DNA from: Chara braunii
Taxonomy: Eukaryota > Streptophyta > Charophyceae > Charales > Characeae
NCBI GenBank assembly: GCA_003427395.1
Contig: BFEA01000457.1
Location: forward strand, 1,210,558 to 1,230,619
DNA length: 20,062 bases
Direction of reading: 5' to 3'
Every line of letters starts with the position of its first letter. The first letter of the stretch is position 1. This document shows positions 1 through 8,925 of this stretch, in pieces. The notes beneath the pieces are model-generated. The model did not search any database. It saw only the letters and a list, made by a program, of their open reading frames with translations, and had not been told where the DNA came from. A program made the translations under genes and the position numbers.

Positions 1-126
1 AAAACAAGCACTTTGAGTTGAGGACCGAACTTTGGAAAAACAAAAACAAGCACTTTGAGTTGAGGGCCGAACGGAGGCAAGAACACTTTGAGCCAGGGAC
101 CGAACTCGAGCAATCAGAAAATAGCG

Positions 127-890
127 CCTGGTCTTGTACCAACGAGCTCGAAAACAGAAGTTAGCTCCTGGTCGAGTTCTGCCACCTCAAGCTTGCTGCG
201 ATCGACACTTAGTCCAGTCTATGGAACTTGAAACATCAAGCTTGAAAACGGACACAATCACCTGGTCTCGTATCAGCGAGCTCTAACCCGGCGATCGGCA
301 CTCGGTCCGGCCTACGGTACTCGAAACAGCCAGCTCGAACACCTCGAACAAAGAGAAGACTGCGCCGGGCCTTGTACCGGCGTGCTCGAAAACAGAAATT
401 TGTTCCAGGTCTTGCCCTAACACCTGGAGCTTACTACGATCTGCACTTAACCCAATGTATGGAACTTGGAACAGCAAGCCTCAAACAAGAAACAATCACC
501 TGGTCTCGTATTAGCGAGCTCTAAGCCGGCGATCGGCACTCGGTCCCGCCCACGGTACTCGAAACAGCCAGCTCGAACACCTCGAAAAAAGAGAAGACTG
601 CGCCTGGCCTTGTACCGGCGTGCTTCGAAAACAGAAATTTGTTTCAGGTCTTGCCCTAACACCTCGACCTTACTGCGATCTACACTTAACCCAGTCTATG
701 GAACTTGAAACAGCAAGCCTTAAACCGGACACAATCACTTGGTCTCGTATCAGCGAGCTCTAACCCGGCGATCGGCACTCGGTCCCGCATACGGTACTCG
801 AAACGGCCAGCTCGAACACCTCGAACAAAGAGAAGACTGCGCCTGGCCTTGTACCAGCGTGCTCGAAAACAAAAATATGTTCCTGGTCTT
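127..890. repeat. Tandem repeat, ~239-bp unit, about three copies (left LTR)
   Basis: The phrase 'caatcacctggtctcg' and its flanks recur near 256, 494 and 733, giving periods of 238 and 239 bp. Each unit also contains a second diverged half ('ccttgtaccggcgtgctcgaa') offset by about 106 and 133 bp, so the unit looks like a dimer of two related halves. Since 239 is not a multiple of three, the short ORFs seen here shift frame between copies and are not genes. Confidence 0.85.
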
Positions 891-1387
891 GCCACGGTGA
901 GTTCTAACCCGTCGCGTACACCGCGAGCGAGAGGAGCTCGTGGAATAGACCCGGCTCATGAGCGGGGCGAATCGGTCAGTCGAGCGCCTATCTTACCCCC
1001 TCGCTCTCTTTCTCTCTTCCCCCCCCCTCTCTCGCTCTCTCTCTCGATCGCTCACTCGCAAGACCTTTATTCTCGTCCCCCGCGAAGCTGACCGCGAGTC
1101 CCCAGGCTCCCTATTTGCCGAACTCGGACTTGGACTTGTTCTGCGTGTGCGCCCACCCCTGCATGGCGACAATCCGGTGTCCAGAGCGCGCCCCAGGCTT
1201 GCCCGTTGGTAGCAGCTTTCTGCCAGTTGCTTGTTGCTGGTGCCACACGGAGTTCCCTCCCTTCCAGCGACGCGGGTTCTCTTCGCAGGTCACGTGCTCC
1301 CGGCGCTCCCTCGACCTTTTCTGCCTTCTAGGAGCCGAAGCCCGTCGGCGAGGTATGGAAGGCCGAGGCTGACGGGAAGCGGCCTCC

Positions 1388-1541
1388 TCGGTTGCTCTGC
1401 CTCTCTCTCTCTCCCCCTCTCTCTTTCTCTCGCTCCCTCCCTCTTTCTCTCTCGCTCTCTCCCTCTTTCTCTCGCGCTTTCTTCCTGTTTCTCTCTTGTT
1501 TTCTCCCTCTCTCCCTCTCTCACTCTCTCTCTCTCTCCCCG
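1388..1541. repeat. CT-rich (GA on element strand) simple-sequence tract, left LTR
   Basis: About 150 bp of nearly pure pyrimidine built from ctct, ccct and tttct words. It is kept in the same place in the other LTR (about 19865-20010), so it is part of the LTR. On the element strand it is GAGA-like. Open frames across it give Arg/Glu strings and are a composition effect. Confidence 0.85.
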
Positions 1542-1774
1542 GATGCGAGACAGCTCCGTCCACTGCGTGCGGTGGCCTCGCCCCCTTCGTGCGCCCAGAC
1601 CGTACGCACTGCCTCCGTTCCTTCTCGAAACCGAGCGCGGAGCGACTGGCTCCCTTCGCGCACCCACGAGCGTGCCGACGTACACTCCAAAAGACTCTTC
1701 GCCCTCTCTTCAAACCCCCCCCAGCCGTAGCCGAGAGCAGGCGGAGACTCCACCAGCTTAGTATGCCAGTGCTC

Positions 1775-1870
1775 TTCGTGCGTTCTCGCGTGCGAGCCCG
1801 CGCTAGTGCGTTCGTGCGTGCGTTCGTGCGTGTGTTCATGTGTACGTTCATGCGTCCTTCGTTCGTTCCT
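1775..1870. repeat. Degenerate cgtt/cgtg microsatellite
   Basis: A run of imperfect 4-bp and 8-bp words (cgttcgtg, cgtgcgtt, tgttcatg, cgttcgtt) of about 95 bp. It follows the shared LTR block and is probably still within the LTR, but its counterpart lies beyond the right end of the window. Confidence 0.6.
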
Positions 1871-1985
1871 CCCCGTTTTCCTCAAATCCCCTCCCTCTTG
1901 TACTCCTCGCTCCTGGTATGGTCTTCGCCTCCCCCCTTCCCACTTAGCCAACTCCGTCCTCCTCTATCTAACTTAGCGGGAATTC

Positions 1986-2008
1986 CGAAATTTTCTTCGA
2001 AAATTTCG
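1986..2008. other. Perfect AT-rich inverted repeat (10-bp arms, 3-nt loop)
   Basis: Arms CGAAATTTTC and GAAAATTTCG flank the loop TTC. It sits next to GGAATTCC, and 'GGCGGGAAT' occurs about 20 bp further on. It lies in or near the inner end of the left LTR. The role is unknown. The alternating GAA and TTC words have 3-nt rather than 2-nt spacing, so it is not a canonical heat-shock element. Confidence 0.6.
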
Positions 2009-2723
2009 TTGGCCGCTGCCTCACTCGGCGGGAATCGCCTCTCGTTGCCTTTTTCTTCTCGGATCCTCCCTTTCGCGTGGAGCCCCATTGCGATACTTGC
2101 GTTCCTTATTCTCTAGCCAATCTTAGACCCTGTAGAGGATCGAGCGCATGTTTCCCAGACGTCCCCCAAGCATGGTAACCGTTTATCTTTGCTCAATCGA
2201 TTGCTTTTTCCTCTTTGACCCACCTTCCCTTCGACCCTACCAATCTTGGCGCACCGTCCTTGCTACACAATGTGCGAGGCGTTCTTCTTCTGCACCCGCC
2301 TCATTTTTCCCGCCTTCGTGCCAGCCAAATCCCGCGGCTCCCGTACGCTCTTCCTTGTGCTTTGTCATTTAGCAAGAAAGGAGCGCTTACGCACTCGTAC
2401 CCAACCGTTTTTCCAAACCCAATTTTTTTGATTCCCGCATTTCGCAAGCCCCATTCGCACGATCCTCGTTAACCTCGGTTTTTAACCAATAGCTAATCCC
2501 CATCGCCCTTCCTCCGGATCCCAATCTCCTCCTACCTAGATCAGTTGGCAAGAAACACCTGGCGCTCTTTCTCTTGCTTCTTCAGCTCTTTGACAGTCGG
2601 TTGGCTTCTCTCATCCGCTGAGGTCTCCCCACCTTCCCCGCCTACCCGCACCAGGTCCCTGTCCTGCTCTGGATACATGTCTCTCCTATTTCTCCGATTG
2701 CCGTCATCCTTCTCCTCTCGCGA

Positions 2724-2740
2724 CCCCCCCCTTCCCTCTC
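2724..2740 (-). other. Candidate polypurine tract (first of two)
   Basis: Seventeen consecutive pyrimidines on the plus strand, purines on the element strand, between the end of pol and the 3' LTR. A very similar run is at 2873-2890. Reverse transcription of an LTR element needs such a tract next to the 3' LTR. Neither candidate is followed on the minus strand by an obvious TG, so this is only a candidate. Confidence 0.2.
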
Positions 2741-2800
2741 AAACTTAAGCCACCGTGGGTCTATCCTCGGACCTCAATTCTCTTTCGCCAAAATACAGTT

Positions 2801-2830
2801 AAAAAAAACCCTGGGGCGCGCACGCCCCTG
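2801..2830 (-). terminator. GC hairpin followed by eight T on the minus strand
   Basis: On the minus strand, GGGGCG and CGCCCC pair around a TGCG loop. An A/A mismatch and two further G/C pairs lengthen the stem, and a run of eight T follows. It looks like an intrinsic terminator or an RNA polymerase III stop. In a fungal LTR element neither role is established. It could shape the 3' end of the transcript, mark a short inserted non-coding RNA, or be chance. Confidence 0.35.
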
Positions 2831-4030
2831 GCTTCTTGGTAGNTGGCTGGCTCTCCGTATCCCTGTCGGAGACCCCCCCCTTCTCTCTTTGTTGTTTGCT
2901 CCCCGTATCCTCAAGTGCGCTCCCTCCCTCTCCAAGAAGTCTCTTCATTCTCCCTACAGAGATTCTCACTCAACCTTATTTCCCGCTTCACAATTTATTT
3001 CTTTTCGGTGTCCAGCCTGGCCGCCCCTGGANAAGCCCCGTNTAGTTTCTCTCAAGTCGGGANCCCAGGGTTCCCGCACCNGACCCATCATGTCGACTCG
3101 AATCAGACCTCNGNGCACCGGTCANCCCCGAGAGACACCATCGCGCACCCCGTACCGTTTTGANCGGTCCTCTGTTGGTGGAATAAGATTTCTTCGTTGG
3201 TTGATTGCCACCTGTTCGTGATTACCCTTCCGTCTCTCTCCCATCGTGGCCTCGCCAATATCGGCCAAGCACCTTCCGCCTCCGCGACTAAGTAGTTCTT
3301 GCATTGAGGATCTGCAACCGGCTCTCTCCTTAATTTGGGGATACTCAAAATTTGCCGATCCCCTCGGGGTCGAGGCCTTTTTCCCGACTCCTCTCCTCAA
3401 ATGTGCCCTCGAATTTTCCCAGGATCCATACCCTCTTTATCCTTCTTGATCGCCGCGTCGAAACTTCGGATTCTTCGTTCGTTCTCCTTGGCTGAGACCG
3501 GTGCAGCTCAACAGCTTCTTTAAGTTCATTCCCACGTTCCCTTCCACTATCCATCCCAAATTCAACCACGAATCCTTCACATGCGTGCCGTCCTTCGAGG
3601 TTTTCCCATGGCTCGCCTCAAAAGTCGACAGTGACCCTTGATTTCTGACCATGGCATCAAAACTTCGCCTTTCGGGGATCCGCGCGAGTCCGCTTGCGAT
3701 TAGAGTGTCACCCGCCTTTCCGCATTCTCGGAGAGTTAGCATGTGGACCCACACACCCAGATTCGCTCACAAGGCACACATTTCCACACATGCATACATC
3801 AAAACCATGCAAAAACAGCCAAAGAAAGAAAAAAAGCGTTGCTCATTTTGAAAAGGAAACCCATCAGCGGGTAGGCAGCCGCCCGACAACCTGCCCACAC
3901 CCCATTTCTCGCCGTCCTCGACGAGCATTTCCCATCGTATTCCCCCTCTCCTTATTTTATCCCATGTTCCCTGGTTCCCCTGGTTGCCCACGCCCCTCGG
4001 TGCCCGTTTTTCCTAACCACGCCCGTTTCC

Positions 4031-4159
4031 CTTAACCACGGTACATGATTCCTTTTGTCGTCACAATATATTGCCCTTTTCCGACTCACGTTTCCCTAAC
4101 GATGGTACATCCTTCTCGTCGGCCCTGTGGCACACGTCCCTCTCTAACTATGGTACAAT
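4031..4159. repeat. Three copies of a short 'taacnatggtaca'-like motif
   Basis: The words 'cttaaccacggtacatg' (4031), 'ccctaacgatggtacat' (4094) and 'tctctaactatggtacaat' (4141) are spaced 63 and 47 bp apart just downstream of the pol stop codon at 4190-4192. The flanks are not clearly repeated. The role is unknown. Confidence 0.45.
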
Positions 4160-4189
4160 CACCCTTCCTAAGACGCAGGGCACATTATC

Positions 4190-5677
4190 CTACGACCGTC
4201 TCCGTCTCTTCTTCCTCTTCTCGTGCCTTTCTTTCTTCCGTTTCCTCTCTTCTCTTTCCCTTTTGCTTTTCAAGGCTTTTCTTGAGGCACTCCTTCGCTC
4301 TCTTAGCCTGCGCTTCCCTAACCGGTCGGCGTCACCTTCATCTTCTTTAGGTCTTTTCTTCTTCCTAGGGGTCTTTGGTAGGGAAGGCTTCCGAACCTTA
4401 TACCCCTTCCTTGGTGGGCGAGACGAGGCCCCTTGTCTGGAGGTCTCCCCCTTTTCACGAGTGATGGTCAGTTCTGCATCGAGCGCTTCCTTCCCTTTTC
4501 GTTTTGGCTCCTCCCCAAGGGTCCCTCTCGATCAAAAGATTTTGAGACGAGCCCCTGCGATAGGGTCCCGTAGCCTACTCTCATCCAATTCCGCGAGCAT
4601 ATAAGCCCTTCCGTCCAATCTCTTTAGGACTTTATACGGTCCCATCCATCGGTTTGCCAATTTCCGGCTCCAAGTCTTTTCTAGTGACAAATCGTACATC
4701 AGTACCAGGTCACTCACCCCTATCGGTGCCTTGCGGACTCGCAGATTTTTATCCCACCTTTCTTTTCCTTTCACCCTCTCTCTCTCGACGTTCTCGTTGG
4801 CCGTGGTTACTCCGGTATCCAAGTTTTTGGCTATCCGCTGTATCCTCGCTTCCAACAGTTCACCCCTAGACATGTTGGTTTTCCACAAGACACTCGTCCA
4901 AGTGTCAATGTGGAATTCGATGGGTAGGGGACAATGCCTACCGAACCAAAGGGTGTAAGGAGGGTACCCCGTACTGGACTTGACTGTGATATTATCGGCC
5001 CAAACCGCATACCGCAAATATCTCGGCCACTGTTCCGGGCGGCCTTTGCACCGTTTCGCTAGAGCATCTACAAGCCTCTGGTGGCCCCTTTCTACCGGTG
5101 CATTGCTTTGGGGGTGATACGGGGTCGTATAGGCTGCCCCTATCCCCGCCTTTTCCAATAACCCCTTTACCTTTTGGCTCAAGAACTCTGCGCCCCTATC
5201 CATGACTATTCTCCCAACGCACCCATACCTCGCGATATACTCCAGGAGGAAATCGCTCACTTCTTCCGCCATCTTCTTCTTAATAACCTTTGCTTCTACG
5301 AACCCCTTGAGGTCATCTCCGGCGTTGATTATATACCGAAGCCCGCCGACCCCTTTCGGCATGGTCACTAGATCCACATGGACCTTCTCGCCCGAAACCG
5401 TGGGAAACGACGGAACTAAGGGTTCTTTGTATCGAACCGTCGCCCTCTTTTGGCAAGCATCACACGTCGAACAGTACCTTTTTACTTCCGTGTATTGTCT
5501 GTCCCACCAATAAAGCCTACGGACTTTGTCGAAGGTACCTTTCACCCCTCTATGGCCTCCAACGACCCCGTCGTGGAGTTCCTCTATGATCGCCCTTCTT
5601 TCCTCCGGATCGCACATTACCCTCATGGGTATAACAAACTTTGTGGGCCTCTTGAAGAGATGGCCTCCTCGTAGGCA
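4190..5677 (-). pseudogene. Integrase (C-terminal part of Pol) with a long basic tail
   Basis: This segment inserts the cDNA into the host genome. It starts after an in-frame TAA (5678-5680) that separates it from RNase H. In order it has the HHCC zinc-binding region ('HDGVVGGH' then 'CSTCDAC'), the catalytic core with D in 'HVDLVTMP', D in 'MDRGAEF' and E in 'NAPVERGH', then a GPY/F-like module around 'RWMGPYKVLKRL'. All three catalytic acids are present. A TGA at 4532-4534 follows 'LKIF', but the frame stays open for another 113 codons to a TAG at 4190-4192. That extension is very rich in Lys and Arg, for example 'RKKKRPKEDE' and 'KKRRRRS' at the end. The original protein very likely included this tail, which may bind nucleic acid or act as a nuclear localisation signal (inference). 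No chromodomain is visible. Confidence 0.88.
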
Positions 5678-6589
5678 TTAGCCTTGTGCTTCTTGTCCGA
5701 TTCTTTCAGTCCATGTTTCCCTACCGGCCAAGTACAGTCCTATGTCTCGGTACTTCCCGTCGTAGAGGTTCGCGAGAAAAGACCTCGGTCCCCCTTCTTC
5801 CCCTCGGCTGCTTCCAGCCGTTTGCGCCCTATTAGCGGAGACCTTCATCATCTCTTCTTTGGTCATCGTCACTTCTCCCTCCTTAAGCCTAGACAAGTCT
5901 TCCTCATGAATGGGAAGCCGGGACAACCCGTCCGCGACCTGGTTTTTGGTCCCCGATATCCTCTCGACCTTATAGTCGTAAAGCCCAATATGAATCATCC
6001 ATCGTGCGATGGTTGGATCCGTCAGCGAGAAATCTTTTTGGAGGATAGCGGCCACAGCTGTCGGGTCCACTCTTAGGAGAAATCGTCGTCCGTATAGGTA
6101 GTGACGGAAGGCTTTTAGGCAATGCAGTACCCCTAACACTTCCTTCTTGAATTGGCTATAATTTCTCTCGGCGGGGTTCAAGGTCCGNCTTTCGAATCGC
6201 AACGGTCTCTCTTTCCCCTCTCCATCCTTTTATGACAGGAGACCTCCCACTGAATGAGGCCCAGCGTCCGTGGACACTATGAACGGGCGACCCTCCTCGT
6301 CTTCGAAGAACGGGACTCCTAGGACCTCTCCACCTTCGCGGAACTCCCCCTTCAAAGCTTCCATGGCCGCGGCGGTCTCTTCTCCCCAAACCCATCCTTC
6401 TGATTTCCTGAGGAGTCTTCTGAGGGGTTCTGCTTTCTCTCCATAGGTTTTTATGAATATTCTCCAGTAGCCCATAACCCCTAGAAACTGCCAAACCTCC
6501 GTTACGGATCTGAGCGGCGATGGCCAAGTCATCAACTTTACTAATTTCTCGGGGTCGGGCCTCCGCCCTTCCTTATCGCAAATGAACCT
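5678..6589 (-). pseudogene. Pol: RT C-terminal part (thumb/connection) and RNase H
   Basis: Same frame as integrase. The first part ('FICDKEGRRPDPEKL', 'SVTEVWQFLGVMGYWRIFIK') is the usual connection after the reverse transcriptase palm. RNase H follows, degrading RNA in the RNA-DNA hybrid. Its four acidic residues can be read: D in 'VSTDAG', E in 'RNYSQFKKEVL', D in 'LLRVDPTAV', and D in 'NQVADGLSRL'. A TAA at 6230-6232 interrupts it just after 'GGLLS', where related proteins have a polar residue. An N at 6188 blurs one codon. The linker to integrase ends with a TAA at 5678-5680. The reading frame is restored at about 6587, where one base is missing in 'ggtTcatttgc' compared with the expected GFICD. 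Confidence 0.88.
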
Positions 6590-7575
6590 AATATCTTGAT
6601 GGAGGATACGCCCCAACGACTCTTAGTCCCACTTACCGTGAGGTTGGCATCGTCTAGCTTCTCAAGGACATCCCTGACATCTTTCATGTGGTCGGCCACA
6701 AACTTTCTAACCCCCGGGAAGACCTCGGTCTCATCCCGCTCGACCGGCCTTTTTATGGGGAACTCATCCAGGAAGACCTCTACCTTCTCCGGTATGAACT
6801 CCTTAAGGACCGGCCCTTTGGAACACTGCTACCCCATTCGTCCAACCCATCGGAACTACCATCATTTGAACCAGCCCTAAGGGTGTATGCATGGCGGTCA
6901 TGTGCCTATCCCGGTAATCTAAGGGAATTTCGTCGTACCCCGAGAAGAGGTCGCAGATAGAGTATATTGAGCGACCTGCCAATCCTTCCGCTAGCAAGTC
7001 AGCCTCAAGTATAGATCCCACGTCTCTTATGGTGACTGCATTGGTCCTCTTGAGGTTTTGAATTCATCTCAGCTTGTTGCTACCTCCCTTCCTTAGGAAA
7101 AACCACTTATTGGAGTAGGCACTCTCGCAAGGCTCAGTGACAAACGTCCTTATCTTTTTCTTGATGAAGGTCACTATCTCCTCTTTCTCCTTTTGAGCGT
7201 ACTTCCATTGAGGCCTATCCTTCCAAGGCACGTGCGAGACCGTGTGGATCCGGGCCGGCTTGGCATACCTAGGGTCGATTCTTCCCCTCTTCGAGTCATC
7301 AAAGGCAATGGCCTTATCGCAGCGCCTTAAGGTCATGACTATGAACTCTTTCTCTTTTTCCATGAGATTCCCATCCCCTATATCCATTTTGGCTAACCTA
7401 TCGGCCGTTATCCTCCGCCCTTCGGTCTCTTTCCTTCTCCTAATGATGTCAGCGATCTCCTCTTCCGATATTGTCGCTTCCCCCGTTCTATCCCGGCTGA
7501 CCGCGGCGGGTTTTACTTTCTCCGCCACGGTTTTGTGCTTCTTAACTCCGCCGGCTAGGGGGATCCCTCCAAAAA
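6590..7575 (-). pseudogene. Pol: reverse transcriptase palm and fingers
   Basis: RNA-directed DNA polymerase that copies the element transcript. Visible blocks are 'IHTVSHVPWKDRPQW' and 'SAYSNKWFFLRK' in the fingers, then 'NLKRTNAVTIRD', 'CDLFSGYDEIPLD' (motif A with the first catalytic Asp), 'HMTAMHTPLGLVQM' and 'VPMGWTNGVAVFQR'. A TGA at 7064-7066 stands where a Trp is usual ('NKLRWIQ'). Near 6828 the frame shifts, and the part holding the YXDD box lies in the next frame, down to about 6587. That box reads V-F-L-D-E (6763-6777), so the second catalytic Asp is Glu in this copy. Either would probably abolish activity. Confidence 0.87.
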
Positions 7576-8267
7576 AGACATACTCACGCACCCACCGAAC
7601 TCCTCCTCCTCGTCCTCCTTCTCGTACCCCATACCGGTAATTACAATCCTATCCCCCACATCCTCGACTTCCAATTGGTCCCCCTTGGGTCCCCTACCTG
7701 TCAATGGCACTTCCTCTAGACGGACTCGGCACACCCTCGACTGACTCCCCTTGCGCCTAGTAAGGCTGGTCCGATTATGTTCATCTTTCGCGTTTACGGT
7801 CTTTAGGACCACTCGGATCCCATCAGGACTTTGGATCGAGAGGGTTTGACTTCCATCCGGCAAATCAACTGTGGTTGCGTGTACCGCGCCCAGCCAAGTC
7901 CTCCCGAGGATCAATTAGGAGGAGCATTCTTTTACCGAAAAGATCGGAATTGTGGCCTCCACCCCAGCTACCTCAATCACGGGGCTATGACACACCCCTT
8001 CCGCCGGTTGTAGCTTGTTATCGGCCACCACCATTGACATGGCTACCCCTCGATCTATCTCCAAGCCCAGCTCCCGTGCGAAGGAGTCCCTACAAACCGT
8101 AGACTCGGACCCGTTATCTACAAGAGCCCTCATCTTCTTCCCACTGACCACCGCCTGGAGCTGGCCGCTCCCTAACACATCGAATTTCTTGGCCTCTTCT
8201 CCCGAGAAGAAGTTGGAAGGTAGCTCTTCCATGGTAATGCGGGAGGCCTGAACCTCTTCTTTAGCTG
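7576..8267 (-). pseudogene. Pol: retroviral-type aspartic protease
   Basis: Cuts the Gag-Pol polyprotein. The active-site loop is 'ALVDNGSES', with the catalytic Asp codon at 8116-8118. The D-N-G-S form instead of D-T/S-G is common in fungal Gypsy polyproteins (from memory of the family). The Leu-rich flank 'ARELGLEID' follows, then 'ILGRTWLGAVHA', which matches the usual ILG-x-W-L end of the fold. A TAA at 7915-7917 lies between 'CSS' and 'LILGR', in frame. The frame changes at the T6 run near 7575 on the way to reverse transcriptase and at about 8268 on the way from gag, each apparently a one-base indel. An acidic linker ('EKEDEEEEF') precedes the RT. Confidence 0.82.
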
Positions 8268-8925
8268 GGCCCCCACCGGCACCGTGGATCCCCCAACAAT
8301 CGGGACTATAACCTTCCTTGTGTTGCTTAGGAGTTCCTCCCTGCCGCTTTTGCTCGCAGCTAGATATTCCAGAAGTGTGCACTGCATAGGCTGCATCAGG
8401 GTTCTCCTAAGGGGAGCTACCGTGTCTATCTCATCCAGAGTGCACTTCATTTCAAACTTTTTGGGCCCCCTTTTCTTAGGCGATTTTGGCGAGGTGGGTT
8501 CTTCCTTCTTTTTCTCCACCGCTTTCACATCGATCATCGGCTGGTCATTGTCGCCGCCTTTTACTTCTGTACTTTCCGTCACGCTCGCTTGGTTCTTGGA
8601 TGTCTCAGCCCCGACCTGCGTTCTCATCCTTAGGCAGGGCCTCTCTTCCTCGAGCTGGGTATCTATGAACTTGATGCTTGATACTTGGGGTTCCCTAATG
8701 GACAACCCTCCTGGTGACTCCACCATTTGGATGTGAGCCGAGCTGGAGGAGCCTCCGACCTCCGGTTTCTTTCCCAGCCTAGCCTCTTGAAGGGCCACCC
8801 TCTTGTCCATGTTCACCTTCATCGATGGATAGAAGGAGACCGCCTCTCCGCTATCTCCCCACACAACCCACTTATTCTCATTTAGCTTGACCACTCCCAA
8901 TCTTAAAGCCTTCGTGAGATAAGGG
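8268..8925 (-). pseudogene. Gag-Pol linker between zinc knuckle and protease
   Basis: Continuous with the nucleocapsid after a frameshift. It opens with 'SPYLTKALRLGVVKLNENK', the phrase that usually follows the knuckle in fungal Gypsy polyproteins, then 'VVWGDSGEAVSF'. A long low-complexity Ser/Glu/Lys stretch follows ('KKKEEPTSPKSPKKRGPKK'). It ends with a conserved-looking block 'KFEMKCTLDEID', 'TLLEYLAASKSGREELL' and 'KVIVPIVGG'. This last block resembles the region that precedes the protease in many fungal Gypsy elements. No enzymatic motif is present. The frame breaks near 8268 at a G5C3 run ('gtgggggcccagc'), where one base seems missing. Confidence 0.7.

Larger units (their letters stand above)
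1..1592 (-). repeat. 3' LTR of the element (partial, left copy)
   Basis: This stretch matches 18474-20062 in the same orientation along its whole length, including the tandem repeats, the CT tract and the shared block just after the tract. The outer part lies left of the window. The inner edge lies somewhere right of 1592 and cannot be fixed, because the matching part of the right LTR is cut off by the window end. Because the coding strand is minus, this left copy is the 3' LTR. The two copies differ mainly by transitions and by small indels in the simple repeats. Confidence 0.88.
2100..4189. other. Region between pol and the 3' LTR without a supported gene
   Basis: Roughly 2 kb of pyrimidine-rich plus strand. 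No frame gives a protein with recognisable motifs. The minus-strand open frames (for example 3437-3754 and 3345-3569) have no usual start, no homology I recognise, and overlap one another. The region must contain the polypurine tract and the inner edge of the 3' LTR. It also has a cluster of N bases between 2843 and 3164, a hairpin with a T-run (2801-2830), and three copies of a short 'taacnatggtaca'-like motif (4031-4159). An env-like gene would be expected here in an errantivirus-type element; I see none. Confidence 0.6.

Noticed and set aside
466-1091. Plus-strand ORFs of 80 and 128 codons with similar sequences
   Set aside because: They are two copies of the 239-bp repeat read in different frames, run against the element, and change frame between copies.
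1111-1851. 246-codon minus-strand ORF in the left LTR and the 291-codon counterpart at 19158-20033
   Set aside because: The two share only the part over the GA tract and the block beside it, then change frame relative to each other because of indels in the tract. The protein is Arg/Glu low complexity. This is what a GA repeat gives, not a conserved gene.
1986-2008. Heat-shock element from alternating GAA and TTC words
   Set aside because: The words are 3 nt apart rather than the 2 nt of the nGAAn array. The symmetry is explained by the inverted repeat.
3345-3754. Minus-strand ORFs after pol as an env-like gene
   Set aside because: No signal peptide, membrane segment, cysteine pattern or ATG-led frame of fitting length. 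The frames overlap each other and have no homology I recognise.
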